A program made the position numbers and the translations under genes. The notes under the pieces were generated by a model. That model worked only from the letters and a program-made list of their open reading frames with translations. It searched no databases and had not been told where the DNA came from. Below are positions 44,757 through 52,839 of a DNA stretch of 64,000 nucleotides, one piece after another; within the stretch, counting starts at the first letter, position 1, and every line of letters begins with the position of its first letter. This DNA is from Pseudomonas sp. ICMP22404 (GTDB lineage: Bacteria > Pseudomonadota > Gammaproteobacteria > Pseudomonadales > Pseudomonadaceae): the NCBI RefSeq assembly GCF_006227205.1, contig NZ_VCNG01000015.1, positions 1-64,000 on the forward strand, given 5' to 3'.

Positions 44757-45758
44757 ATGAAAGCACTCACATTCAAACGCTATGGCAAGTCGCCGGATGT
44801 CGGGTTTGAGCAAGTTGCTCGCCCGAGCATCAAGCCTGACGAATTATTGGTCGAGGTCCACGCTGCCGGGTTGAATCCGATCGACAACATGATTACCACC
44901 GGCATGTTCAAACCCGTCTTGAAATTCCAGCTGCCCGCCACGATGGGCAGCGATCTCGCTGGCGTAGTCAGGGAGGTTGGAAGCGCTGTGACTCGCTTCA
45001 AGGTCGGTGACGCCATTTTTGCCAGTGTGTTTGACCTTGGCATCGGTTCAATCGCCGAGTATGTCGCCGTACCGGAGCGTGTTGCAGCGCTAAAGCCAGA
45101 CAACCTGGACTTCGTGCAAGCCGCTTCTATTCCGATGGTGGGGCTCACCGCCTGGCAAGCGCTGAAAGGGCGTGTACACCTTGAACCCGGCCAGAAAATA
45201 TTCATCCCGGCTGGCTCGGGGGGCATCGGGACGTTCGCGATCCAACTGGCAAAATACCTGGGCGCCAAGGTCGCCACGACCACCAGCACCATCAATACCG
45301 AGTGGGTTGGCAACTTGGGCGCGGACGAAGTGATCGACTATAAGAAACAGGCGTTCGAACAGGTACTGAAGGGATACGATGTGGTACTCGGTACGACCAG
45401 GGGCGATACCCTTGAAAAGTCCGTTGGTATTCTCAAACCCGGAGGAAAAATTGTTTCCCTCATCGGCCCGTTGGACAAAGCCTTCGCGCAAACTCGCCGG
45501 CTGAACTTCTTCCTCGCCTTCGTATTCGGCCTGATGAGTCGCAAGATCATGGGCCTGGCGAAGAAAAACGACATCAGCTATTCATTTCTCTTCGTTCGCC
45601 CGGAGGGAACTCAATTGAATGCGATTGGCGAACTGATCAGAGCCGGGCACATCAAGCCAGTGATCGATCAGGTCTTTCCCTTCGAGCAAGCCAAGGGGGC
45701 GCTTGATTATTTGGCTCAGGGCCGTGCGAAGGGGAAGGTTGTGGTCAGGATCAAGTAA
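44757..45758 (+). CDS. Zinc-independent NADP-dependent oxidoreductase (quinone-oxidoreductase-like MDR)
   Basis: A 333-aa medium-chain dehydrogenase: VEVHAAGLNPIDNM, then AGSGGIGTFAIQLAKYLGAKVATT as the NADP loop. It lacks the structural and catalytic zinc cysteines. It probably reduces quinones or alpha,beta-unsaturated carbonyls. It is controlled by the divergent TetR protein, which matches an electrophile-response module. Confidence 0.9.
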   Translation: MKALTFKRYGKSPDVGFEQVARPSIKPDELLVEVHAAGLNPIDNMITTGMFKPVLKFQLPATMGSDLAGVVREVGSAVTRFKVGDAIFASVFDLGIGSIAEYVAVPERVAALKPDNLDFVQAASIPMVGLTAWQALKGRVHLEPGQKIFIPAGSGGIGTFAIQLAKYLGAKVATTTSTINTEWVGNLGADEVIDYKKQAFEQVLKGYDVVLGTTRGDTLEKSVGILKPGGKIVSLIGPLDKAFAQTRRLNFFLAFVFGLMSRKIMGLAKKNDISYSFLFVRPEGTQLNAIGELIRAGHIKPVIDQVFPFEQAKGALDYLAQGRAKGKVVVRIK

Positions 45759-45777
45759 GGGGCTTGGCGGCCAAACT

Positions 45778-46269
45778 TCATATCTGGATGTAATCGCTGC
45801 ATTGGCGAATGCCCTTGTGGGCACCTGCGATCAGATGGACATAATGGCCGTTCACCCAGTCAACCGGCAGGCAATCATCCACCTCAAACACGGCGTCGGT
45901 GTGTGATTTGAGCCAGTCCGTCGGCATGCGTCGCTTGCCCAGCTGCTTGGCCTGGGCTTTGTCCCGAGCCACCACCAGCAGGTAGCGGTGAGCCTCGCCA
46001 AACACATCGCGCTCGTAGCCGCCAAGGTTGATGAAAAACAGCCTTGGCTCATCAGGGCCTGGGGCCATTGGGCTGAGTTCGACCCGGTAGGTGTCGATGC
46101 CGTCCACTTCCAGCCAGGCGTCGATGTGCAAACCCTTTTGGCTACCAAACCAGGCCTGGCGCAGTTGGGGATAAGCGTGTTCCAGCGAGTCCGCCTGCGC
46201 GAACACCACGTCGTGTATCTCGATGCTGGCGCGGGGGTGACGACCGCCGAGCATGACTACGTACAGCAT
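45778..46269 (-). CDS. DUF1543-domain protein
   Basis: A 163-aa protein (MLYVVMLGGRHPRASIEIHDVVFAQ), made of two related halves as in DUF1543: EIHDVVFA near residue 17 and LLVVARDKAQAK near 96. AAGGAG precedes the ATG. The function is unknown. It converges on the oxidoreductase gene and is divergent from the light-regulated operon at 46381. Confidence 0.82.
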   Translation of the reverse strand: MLYVVMLGGRHPRASIEIHDVVFAQADSLEHAYPQLRQAWFGSQKGLHIDAWLEVDGIDTYRVELSPMAPGPDEPRLFFINLGGYERDVFGEAHRYLLVVARDKAQAKQLGKRRMPTDWLKSHTDAVFEVDDCLPVDWVNGHYVHLIAGAHKGIRQCSDYIQI

Positions 46270-46308
46270 GAAAACTCCTTTTTCAGGGGGCCGTGCAGCG
46301 CAAAAATC

Positions 46309-46353
46309 TATACATGAATTGCATTTATCTGTACAAGAAACTAACTTTGTACA
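46309..46353 (+). promoter_or_regulatory. LitR/PplR-type operator before the plus-strand light operon
   Basis: TGTACA (46330-46335), 12 bp, TGTACA (46348-46353). This equals the direct-repeat consensus T(G/A)TACA-N12-TGTA(C/T)A that I recall for P. putida PplR1. A further TATACA (46309-46314) is 15 bp upstream. A possible promoter, TTGCAT (46319-46324) with TAACTT (46342-46347), 17 bp apart, would be covered by the operator, consistent with repression in the dark. The start codon is 27 bp downstream. Confidence 0.75.
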
Positions 46354-46380
46354 GATATTTTATCATTCTACAGGTTCCTC

Positions 46381-46920
46381 ATGGCGCATCCTGTTCGTTG
46401 GGCCTGCCTCTGCCTGATGTTGACGGTGATGTCGTCGGCCGCCGCAGATTGGCGAGCGGCACTGCCAACCGCGCAACGGCTGGGTGAGGGGGATTTCACC
46501 TGGTTCGGCCTGCGTCTGTACACCGCCCGGCTGTGGACCGCCGGCCCGGCGCAGGATTGGAACCGGCCCTTCGCGCTTGAGCTGCTTTACCACCGATCGA
46601 TGTCCCGGGAAACGCTGGTGCAGGCCAGCCTTGAGGAAATGCAGCGGCTTGGCCCCGGCAGCGTGACGGCCCAGTCCCTTGAGGCCTGGACCCAGGCGAT
46701 GGGGGCCGCATTCGTGGACGTGCGTCCCGGCATGCGCATCACTGGCCTGTATCTGCCGGGGAAGGGCTGCCGCTTCTACGTGGACGGCAAGCTCAGCCAT
46801 GAAATTGCCGACCCGGTGTTTGCCCGGGCGTTCTTCGCCATCTGGCTCGATCCGCGGGCCCGGGACCCACAATTGCGCCAGCGCCTGCTCGGCCTGGCCG
46901 ACAACGACCGAGGGACCTGA
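46381..46920 (+). CDS. Exported chalcone-isomerase-like protein
   Basis: A 179-aa protein with a signal peptide (CLCLMLTVMSSAAADW) and a chalcone-isomerase-like fold: FTWFGLRLYTARLW, FALELLYHRSMS, and GMRITGLYLPGKGCRFYVDG near the end. Bacterial members are periplasmic and probably bind lipids or fatty acids; no flavonoid role is implied. It is the first gene of a three-gene operon under the TGTACA-N12-TGTACA site, with 2 bp to the next gene. Confidence 0.85.
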   Translation: MAHPVRWACLCLMLTVMSSAAADWRAALPTAQRLGEGDFTWFGLRLYTARLWTAGPAQDWNRPFALELLYHRSMSRETLVQASLEEMQRLGPGSVTAQSLEAWTQAMGAAFVDVRPGMRITGLYLPGKGCRFYVDGKLSHEIADPVFARAFFAIWLDPRARDPQLRQRLLGLADNDRGT

Positions 46921-46922
46921 AC

Positions 46923-47459
46923 ATGTACAAAGCACTGTTGCTGGCCGCCTGCCTGTTCCTCGGCAGTTGCGGCAATGTCGGTGTCGACCACTACGCTGGT
47001 GAACAACCGCATTTGGACTTGGCGGCGTTCTTCTCGCGACCGGTGCAGGCCTGGGGGATGTTCCAGAAGCGGTCCGGGGAAGTGGTCAAGCGCTTTCATG
47101 TTCGCATCGACAGTCGTCGTGAAGGCGAGCGGCTGATCCTCGACGAACATTTCCTCTACAGCGACGGCACGCGACAGCAGCGTACCTGGACGATTGTGCC
47201 GGATGGCCCGGGTCGCTGGCGTGGAACGGCAGGGGACGTGATCGGCGAGGCCCAGGGTGAAGTGGCCGGTAATGCGCTGCGTTGGCGTTACCGACTGGAC
47301 CTGCCGGTCGAAGGGCGGCACTGGGAAGTAGACCTGGACGACTGGATGTACCTGATGGATGACGACACCCTGATCAACCGTTCGAGCATGAGCAAACTGG
47401 GGGTGGAGATCGGCCAGATCACCTTGTTTTTCCGTCGTCTGCCGGAGGGCACGCCATGA
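46923..47459 (+). CDS. DUF3833 lipoprotein
   Basis: A 178-aa lipoprotein. The lipobox LFLGSC places the lipidated Cys at 16. The body is a lipocalin-like barrel of the DUF3833 family (AWGMFQKRSGEVVKRFHVRI, DLPVEGRHWEVDLDDWMYLMDD). It overlaps the next gene by ATGA. Proteins of this type recur in light- and singlet-oxygen-induced lipid clusters. Confidence 0.87.
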   Translation: MYKALLLAACLFLGSCGNVGVDHYAGEQPHLDLAAFFSRPVQAWGMFQKRSGEVVKRFHVRIDSRREGERLILDEHFLYSDGTRQQRTWTIVPDGPGRWRGTAGDVIGEAQGEVAGNALRWRYRLDLPVEGRHWEVDLDDWMYLMDDDTLINRSSMSKLGVEIGQITLFFRRLPEGTP

Positions 47460-47761
47460 ATTTGAATAACCTCATCGAGCGGGTCGCGGCCGGGGAAGTC
47501 GAAGCGCTTGAACTGCTATCGCTGGAAGGCGGCTTCTACATCCTGCGCGCCATTACCGCTGCCGGCCCGGTCACACTGAGCGATGCGCAGGGGCAGCCTG
47601 TTCGATTGCGTTCATCCACCGAGCTGCGCCAGTTGTTGATCGACCTGCCACCGTTGCCCTGCACGCTGGTGCAGCACGTGGTGCATGATGAAATGTGCGG
47701 GCAGCATGACGGCCCCGTCGCGCCCTTGCGGCTGCCGTTGACGCTGGCTAGCCAGTGGTAG
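47456..47761 (+). CDS. DUF6482-like small protein
   Basis: A 101-aa soluble protein (VEALELLSLEGGFYILRAI, then LPPLPCTLVQHVVHDEMCG). It resembles the short pseudomonad DUF6482 proteins, though I cannot confirm the number. It is coupled to the DUF3833 gene by ATGA and converges on the DUF2878 gene. Confidence 0.75.
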   Translation: MNLNNLIERVAAGEVEALELLSLEGGFYILRAITAAGPVTLSDAQGQPVRLRSSTELRQLLIDLPPLPCTLVQHVVHDEMCGQHDGPVAPLRLPLTLASQW

Positions 47762-47779
47762 AGCGGAAGATGCCGCGGG

Positions 47780-48268
47780 TCAGCGCCACGCCGCGATGCG
47801 CACGAGCAGGGGAAAGGCCAACGCCCAGATCGCGCTCAACAGCAGGCCGGTTTCCATCGTGCCCAGCGGCAAGTCGACATATGCCACCCTGGCGCCGCCT
47901 ATGTACGCCAACGGGCCTGCAACTGCGCCCAGCAACGCCCCGCGCCAAAAGGGCCCGCCGGCCCAGGCCAGGCTGTGGCGCAAGCCGCTGGCCAGGACCA
48001 GCCACAACAACGCCAGCCACAGGGGCAGTGGCCAGCTATCAAATCGGAACACGTCAAATGCGCCCAGCAGGCTGTCCAGCGCGCAGCCGGCCAGTGCGGT
48101 GCGCAGCAGGGCCTTTACCTCGGCATTGAAATCCCGGCACAAGCACAGGTGCAAGGCCAAGCCGAGGGGCACCAGCAGTAACAGCCAGGGGCGTTGGGCC
48201 CCCAGCACGCAGATCCACCAGCCGACCTGCAACCAAAGTGCATTGGCGACCTGCCAACGCCCGGGCAT
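47780..48268 (-). CDS. DUF2878 membrane protein
   Basis: A 162-aa integral membrane protein with about five hydrophobic spans (VANALWLQVGWWICVLG, LLLLVPLGLALHLCL, LPLWLALLWLVLASGL and others). It belongs to DUF2878. Its ATG shares one base with the stop of the methyltransferase gene (TGATG), so it ends the six-gene minus-strand operon. The role is unknown, but the family habitually accompanies Cfa/DUF1365 clusters. Confidence 0.85.
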   Translation of the reverse strand: MPGRWQVANALWLQVGWWICVLGAQRPWLLLLVPLGLALHLCLCRDFNAEVKALLRTALAGCALDSLLGAFDVFRFDSWPLPLWLALLWLVLASGLRHSLAWAGGPFWRGALLGAVAGPLAYIGGARVAYVDLPLGTMETGLLLSAIWALAFPLLVRIAAWR

Positions 48269-49530
48269 CAAGCCTGCCCGGGCAAGGCCGCACGCCGTGC
48301 CTGAGGCGCAGCCCAAAGCAGTTGCGCCACGCCGATGGCGCGCTCCTGGAAACCGCCCTGGCAATAACACAGGTAGAACTCCCACAGACGCTGGAACGTA
48401 TCGTCATAGCCCAGCGTCGCCAGTTCGGTGCGGGCCTGGCGCAAGTTGTCGCGCCAGTGTTCCAGGGTCCGGGCATAGTCCAGGCCGAAATCCTCCAGGT
48501 GCACAAGGTTGAGCCCGGTGTGACGACTGGCGGTGTCCAGCATCACGCTCAGCGAGGGCAGGGCGCCGCCCGGGAAGATGTAGCGTTGGATGAAGTCCAC
48601 CGAGCGGCGTGCCTGGGCATAGCGCTGGTCGCGAATGGTGATTGCCTGCAACAGCATGAGGCCATCGGGTTTGAGCAGTGCCGCACACTGGCGGAAGTAC
48701 ACCGGCAGGTAACGGTGGCCGACCGCTTCGATCATTTCGATCGAGACGAGCTTGTCGAATGTGCCCCTGAGGTCGCGGTAGTCTTCACGCAGCACCGTCA
48801 CACGCTGCTCCAACCCCAAGGCGTGGACGCGTTGCAGGGTATGGGCGTATTGCGCCTCGGAAAGCGTCGTGGTGGTGACCCGGCAACCATGCCGGGTGGC
48901 CGCGTGGATCGCCAGGCTGCCCCAGCCACAACCGATTTCCAGCAGATGATCGCCGGGGTGCAGTTCAAGCTTCTGGCAGATGCTTTCCAGCTTGTGCAAC
49001 TGGGCTTGCTCCAGCGTTTGGCCAGGGTGCTCGAACTGGGCGGCGGAATACATCATGGTCGGGTCCAGTAGCCGCTCGAACAAGGCATTGCCCAGGTCGT
49101 AGTGGGCCAGGATATTGCGTCGGGAACCGCGCCGGCTGTTGTGGTTCAGCCGATGCAGCAGCCGCAGGGCCGGGCGCCCCAAGCGCGCCAGGCCGCCTTC
49201 CAGGGCATCGAGCACGTCCAGGTTGGCGACGAACAGGCGGGTCACCAGCGCCAGATCCGGGCTGCGCCAGAAGCCGTGGATGTAGGCCTCGCCCGCGCCG
49301 ATCGAGCCATTGCCGGCAATCATGCTCCAGGTGGTGTCGTCGAGGATCTCCACTTCGGCCTGCAACGGGCTGGCGGCATCACCAAAGTTCCACTGGCGCC
49401 CGTGACTGAGCAGCCGCAGATGACCGTGGCGCAGTTTGCCCAGTTGAGCGAGCACGGCACTGCGCGCCAGCCCGCCGAGCAACGGCGCCAGGCCTGTGGA
49501 CTTGTTAACGCTCAGGGTTGGGTTGGACAT
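48268..49530 (-). CDS. Cfa-family SAM-dependent fatty-acyl methyltransferase
   Basis: A 420-aa cyclopropane-fatty-acyl-phospholipid-synthase-family enzyme. The SAM site is HLLEIGCGWGSLAIHAA, and VSIEMIEAVGHRYLPVYF and YIFPGGALPSL are Cfa motifs. It methylates unsaturated acyl chains in membrane phospholipid. With an adjacent flavin oxidoreductase and DUF1365 gene it could make cyclopropane or furan fatty acids; UfaM of P. putida is light-induced. The start at 49530 overlaps DUF1365 by 26 bp. Confidence 0.88.
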   Translation of the reverse strand: MSNPTLSVNKSTGLAPLLGGLARSAVLAQLGKLRHGHLRLLSHGRQWNFGDAASPLQAEVEILDDTTWSMIAGNGSIGAGEAYIHGFWRSPDLALVTRLFVANLDVLDALEGGLARLGRPALRLLHRLNHNSRRGSRRNILAHYDLGNALFERLLDPTMMYSAAQFEHPGQTLEQAQLHKLESICQKLELHPGDHLLEIGCGWGSLAIHAATRHGCRVTTTTLSEAQYAHTLQRVHALGLEQRVTVLREDYRDLRGTFDKLVSIEMIEAVGHRYLPVYFRQCAALLKPDGLMLLQAITIRDQRYAQARRSVDFIQRYIFPGGALPSLSVMLDTASRHTGLNLVHLEDFGLDYARTLEHWRDNLRQARTELATLGYDDTFQRLWEFYLCYCQGGFQERAIGVAQLLWAAPQARRAALPGQA

Positions 49531-50314
49531 GGTCGGGGTTCTCGCAAGGTTGGCCGAGCGCCAGGTCGCCCTGGCAGGTCGTGTGGTCATGGATGGGGGT
49601 GCGTTTGAACAACAGGCGCAGGGCTTGCCAATAAATGGCCGAGACAGTGCGCAGGCTCATCCATGGGAAAGTCAGGATGTATCGGTGCAGCGCCTTTCGA
49701 TCCAGCGGCTGGCGGCGCAAGGCAAGGTCCGCCTCGAAAACCTTGTCGGCGCCTTGCCAGTTCTCCATGTGAATGCGCACGTGTCGCTCGTCCAACGCAA
49801 ATCGCAGGTGATAGTCCATGTCCAGTGGCATGAACGGCGACACATGGAAGGCTTTGGCCACGGCGAACGGTCTGGCGAGGTTGCCTTGCACCGGCAGCAC
49901 GTAATGGAAACGTTCACGCCACGGCGTGTTGCGCACTTCAAGCAGGATCGCCGCCAGGTGCCCGTCGCGGTCATGGCAGAAATAGAAACTCACCGGGTTG
50001 AACGACAGGCCCCAGCAACGCAGTTGGGTGAGCAGGCGAACCGGGCCGTCGGGCGTTTGCCCCGTGGCCTGTCCGACCAGTAGGCGGGCGGCCTGGGCCA
50101 ATGACTCGCCTTGTCGGGTCCGGGCGGGTAGGTAGTCGGTCTCGCGCCAGCTAAGCGGCGCCAGGTGCCAGCGTCCTAGCCAGCGCGACAGGCCGAGTAG
50201 CCAGGCCTGCTCGTCCAGGTCCAGGTAGAACAGGCCGGTCCGGTAGCGAAAGGCATGACGTTGCGGCGACAAGCGACGGTGGCTGATCCAGCCCAGGCAA
50301 AGGCTGCTGTTCAC
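49505..50314 (-). CDS. DUF1365-domain protein
   Basis: A 269-aa protein of DUF1365: GWISHRRLSPQRHAFRYRTGLFYLDLDE at the start, LLTQLRCWGLSFNPVSFYFCHD, and EVRNTPWRERFHYVLP. It is always found with Cfa-type methyltransferases and FAD oxidoreductases and is thought to act on acyl lipids. It overlaps the flavoprotein gene by ATGA upstream and the methyltransferase downstream. Confidence 0.9.
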   Translation of the reverse strand: MNSSLCLGWISHRRLSPQRHAFRYRTGLFYLDLDEQAWLLGLSRWLGRWHLAPLSWRETDYLPARTRQGESLAQAARLLVGQATGQTPDGPVRLLTQLRCWGLSFNPVSFYFCHDRDGHLAAILLEVRNTPWRERFHYVLPVQGNLARPFAVAKAFHVSPFMPLDMDYHLRFALDERHVRIHMENWQGADKVFEADLALRRQPLDRKALHRYILTFPWMSLRTVSAIYWQALRLLFKRTPIHDHTTCQGDLALGQPCENPDHVQPNPER

Positions 50315-51558
50315 AACGTCTCTCCAAAATGTTCAGCCACCTTCAGCGCGCTGACCACCCCGTCCTCGTGAAAGCCGTTACCCCAATAGGCGCCGCAGTA
50401 GTAGGTCAATTGCTGGCCCTGCAGTTGCGCCTGGTTCGCTTGCGCGGCAGATGCGGCGAGGCTGTATTGCGGATGGGCGTACTGGAAGCGGGCGATGATC
50501 TTTGCCGGGTCCACCAGAGCCGTCTGGTTGAGGCTCACACAGAACGTCTCCGCTGCCTGGATGCCTTGCAGGATGTTCATGTTGTAGGTCACCGCCGCCG
50601 GAGCCTGGTCGCTGCCGCCGAGGCGATAGTTCCAGCTGGCCCAGGCCCTCCGGCGACGCGGCAGCAGGCGGCTGTCGGTGTGCAGCACGACGTCATTCTC
50701 GGCGTAGTGGATGGCGCCCAGCACGGCGCGCTCTTGCAGGCTTGGGGTTTCCAGCAGTTTCAGGGCCTGGTCGCTGTGGCAGGCGAACACCACCGTGTCG
50801 AAACGCTCCGGGCCGGCGGCGCTGATAAGCGTTACACCACCTTCGTCACGGCTGACGCGGCGAACCTTGCAGTTGAGGCGAATGCGTTCCGCGAACGGTT
50901 GGCACAGCGGCGCGACGTAACTGCGCGAGCCACCTTCGATGACCCGCCATTGCGGGCGCTGACTCACCGACAGCAAGCCGTGGTTGCGACAGAAACGCAC
51001 GAAGAACTGCAGGGGGAAGTCGAGCATGTCCGCGGGGGACATCGACCAGATCGCCGACCCCATGGGCACGATGTAGTGTTTGATGAAGCGATGACCGTAG
51101 CCCTGCGCCCGGAGGTAACTGCCCAGCGTGGTGCTGGCGTCGATACGTCGGGCGTCCAGGTCTGCGAGTGACTGGCGGTTGAAGCGCAGGATGTCGCGCA
51201 ACATTCCCCAGAACTCCGGCGACACCAGATTGCTGCGCTGGGCAAACAGCGTGTTCAGGTCGTGACCGTTGTATTCCAGGCCAGTGAGCGGGTCATGCAC
51301 GGAGAAACTCATCTCGGTCGGCCGTGAGGCAACCTTGAGCTGATCGAGCAAGCGGATGAAGTTCGGATAGGTCCAGTCGTTGAAGACGATGAAGCCGGTG
51401 TCGATGGCATGCCGTTCGCCGCGCCAGTTCACATCGACGGTATGGGTATGGCCGCCGATCCATTCGTCCGCCTCGAAAACCGTCACTTCGTGTTTGCGGG
51501 ACAGCAGGTAGGCGCAGGTCAGGCCCGCGATGCCGCTGCCAATGATTGCTATACGCAT
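50311..51558 (-). CDS. FAD-dependent amine-oxidase/desaturase-like protein
   Basis: A 415-aa flavoprotein: IAIIGSGIAGLTCAYLLSRKHEVTVFEADEWIGGHTHTVDV is the FAD-binding N-terminus, and the C-terminal FAD contact is YWGNGFHEDGV. This branch includes the UfaD-like proteins proposed to desaturate methylated acyl chains in furan fatty acid synthesis. It is preceded by the SDR gene with a 3-bp gap. Confidence 0.87.
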   Translation of the reverse strand: MRIAIIGSGIAGLTCAYLLSRKHEVTVFEADEWIGGHTHTVDVNWRGERHAIDTGFIVFNDWTYPNFIRLLDQLKVASRPTEMSFSVHDPLTGLEYNGHDLNTLFAQRSNLVSPEFWGMLRDILRFNRQSLADLDARRIDASTTLGSYLRAQGYGHRFIKHYIVPMGSAIWSMSPADMLDFPLQFFVRFCRNHGLLSVSQRPQWRVIEGGSRSYVAPLCQPFAERIRLNCKVRRVSRDEGGVTLISAAGPERFDTVVFACHSDQALKLLETPSLQERAVLGAIHYAENDVVLHTDSRLLPRRRRAWASWNYRLGGSDQAPAAVTYNMNILQGIQAAETFCVSLNQTALVDPAKIIARFQYAHPQYSLAASAAQANQAQLQGQQLTYYCGAYWGNGFHEDGVVSALKVAEHFGETL

Positions 51559-51561
51559 CGA

Positions 51562-52317
51562 TCATCGGTCCTGTTCATGGCGAGCCAGGCGTTGGCCCAG
51601 TACCAGGCGCAAGCGCGCGGGCATGGCCCCGAGCAGGCGCAACGCCAGAGTGAAAATGCCGGGAAAATTGATCTCCAATGGGCGCCGCGACAGGCGCTTG
51701 GCGATATGCCGGGCGGCGCGCTGTGCCGACCACAGTTGCGGCATGGGGAAATCGTTGCGGCGGGTCAGTGGCGTGTCGACGAAGCCCGGGCTGACCAGGG
51801 TGACGTCGATGCCTTCGCGGGTCAGGTCGATACGCTGCGACTCCACCAGATAGCGCACGGCCGCCTTGGACGCGCCGTAGGCACCGGCGCGGGGCAACGC
51901 CAGCCAGGTCACTGAACTGCCCATCACCACCAGGTGAGGACGATGGCCGGCGCGTAGCAAGGGCAGGGCGGCCGCCAGGCAGTAGCTGACCCCCATGAGA
52001 TTGGTGCGGATCACGCGCTCGACCACGGCCGGGTCGAAATGGCCAGGCTCCAGGTATTCGCAGGTACCGGCATTGAAGATCGCCATGTCCAGCGCTCCCC
52101 AAGCCAGCTGGATCCGGGCTGCGATCTCGGCGACTTGCTCCGGGTCATCGAGATCGCCGATCGCCAGCAGCACCTGGCCTGGAAAACGTTCCGCCAGAGA
52201 CGCCAGGCTATCCGCGTGACGACCGCCCAAAGCCACTTGGTGGCCTTGCTCCAGCAGGCTTTGCGCGAGCGCGGCACCGATACCGCTGCTGGCACCGGTC
52301 AACCAGCAGCGGCTCAT
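51562..52317 (-). CDS. Short-chain dehydrogenase/reductase
   Basis: A 251-aa classical SDR: CWLTGASSGIGAALAQSL (cofactor loop), NAG in FNAGTCEYL, catalytic Ser in MGSSVTWLA, and the YGASKAAV Tyr-Lys pair. The C-terminal hydrophobic tail may associate with the membrane, as in lipid-acting members. It overlaps the NTF2-like gene by ATGA. Confidence 0.9.
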   Translation of the reverse strand: MSRCWLTGASSGIGAALAQSLLEQGHQVALGGRHADSLASLAERFPGQVLLAIGDLDDPEQVAEIAARIQLAWGALDMAIFNAGTCEYLEPGHFDPAVVERVIRTNLMGVSYCLAAALPLLRAGHRPHLVVMGSSVTWLALPRAGAYGASKAAVRYLVESQRIDLTREGIDVTLVSPGFVDTPLTRRNDFPMPQLWSAQRAARHIAKRLSRRPLEINFPGIFTLALRLLGAMPARLRLVLGQRLARHEQDR

Positions 52318-52736
52318 GCCAACCTGCCTTTGAGCCAGCGGATAGCGCCGCCCATGACCGGAATGTGTTCATAGAGCAGGGCACCTGCGTCGAAATAGTC
52401 CTGGTGAAAATGAACCCGGTCGCGCCACAGCAAGTGACTGCAGCCTTGCAAAGTGATCGGCTGGCCGCGGGCCAGGCGTGGGTGGCGGAATTGCAAGGTC
52501 CAGCGCAGGTAACCCTCGCCAGGGCGGACTTCGTCGGCGCCGGCGAAGGCATAGCGAATATCGTCGGCGTTGGCGTACAGCTCGGTGAGGTAGGCCCGCA
52601 GGTCCGTCAGGCCCTGAATCTGATGCAGGGGATCGCAGAAGATAATGTCTTCGCTGTACAGCTTTTCCACCGCGTCGAGATTGTCTCCCGTGAGGGTGGC
52701 GAACGCCTCGGCGAATTGCTGTAGGTAAGCTGACAT
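52314..52736 (-). CDS. NTF2-like/SnoaL-fold protein, first gene of the minus-strand light operon
   Basis: A 140-aa NTF2-like protein (LDAVEKLYSEDIIFCDPLHQIQGLTDLRAYL). This fold forms small hydrophobic cavities used in isomerases or carriers. GGAG is eight bases before the ATG. Two LitR-type operators lie 19 and 70 bp upstream, so it heads the operon NTF2-SDR-FAD-DUF1365-Cfa-DUF2878. Confidence 0.87.
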   Translation of the reverse strand: MSAYLQQFAEAFATLTGDNLDAVEKLYSEDIIFCDPLHQIQGLTDLRAYLTELYANADDIRYAFAGADEVRPGEGYLRWTLQFRHPRLARGQPITLQGCSHLLWRDRVHFHQDYFDAGALLYEHIPVMGGAIRWLKGRLA

Positions 52737-52755
52737 GGGGCGCTCCAGGTAATCC

Positions 52756-52779
52756 TGTACAAAAAAGAAATGTTGTACA
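52756..52779 (-). promoter_or_regulatory. LitR/PplR-type operator, proximal
   Basis: TGTACA (52756-52761), 12 bp, TGTACA (52774-52779). It falls just after the inferred transcription start of the minus-strand operon, so a bound repressor would block elongation. Confidence 0.75.
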
Positions 52780-52790
52780 GGTATGTCTGA

Positions 52791-52830
52791 AGCGTACGGT
52801 TAAATCTGTACAAGTCAATCCTCTTGTACA
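52791..52830 (-). promoter_or_regulatory. LitR/PplR-type operator, distal, with overlapping promoter
   Basis: TGTACA (52807-52812), 12 bp, TGTACA (52825-52830). Its spacer, read on the minus strand, contains TTGACT (52818-52813), a good -35; TACGCT (52796-52791) follows after 16 bp as -10. Operator and promoter therefore overlap. The two operators repeat at 51 bp. Confidence 0.7.
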
Positions 52831-52839
52831 GTTATTTCT

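Noticed and set aside
46270..46380. Cobalamin riboswitch before the light operon
   Set aside because: The leader is under 60 bases with no B12-box; control is better explained by the operator.
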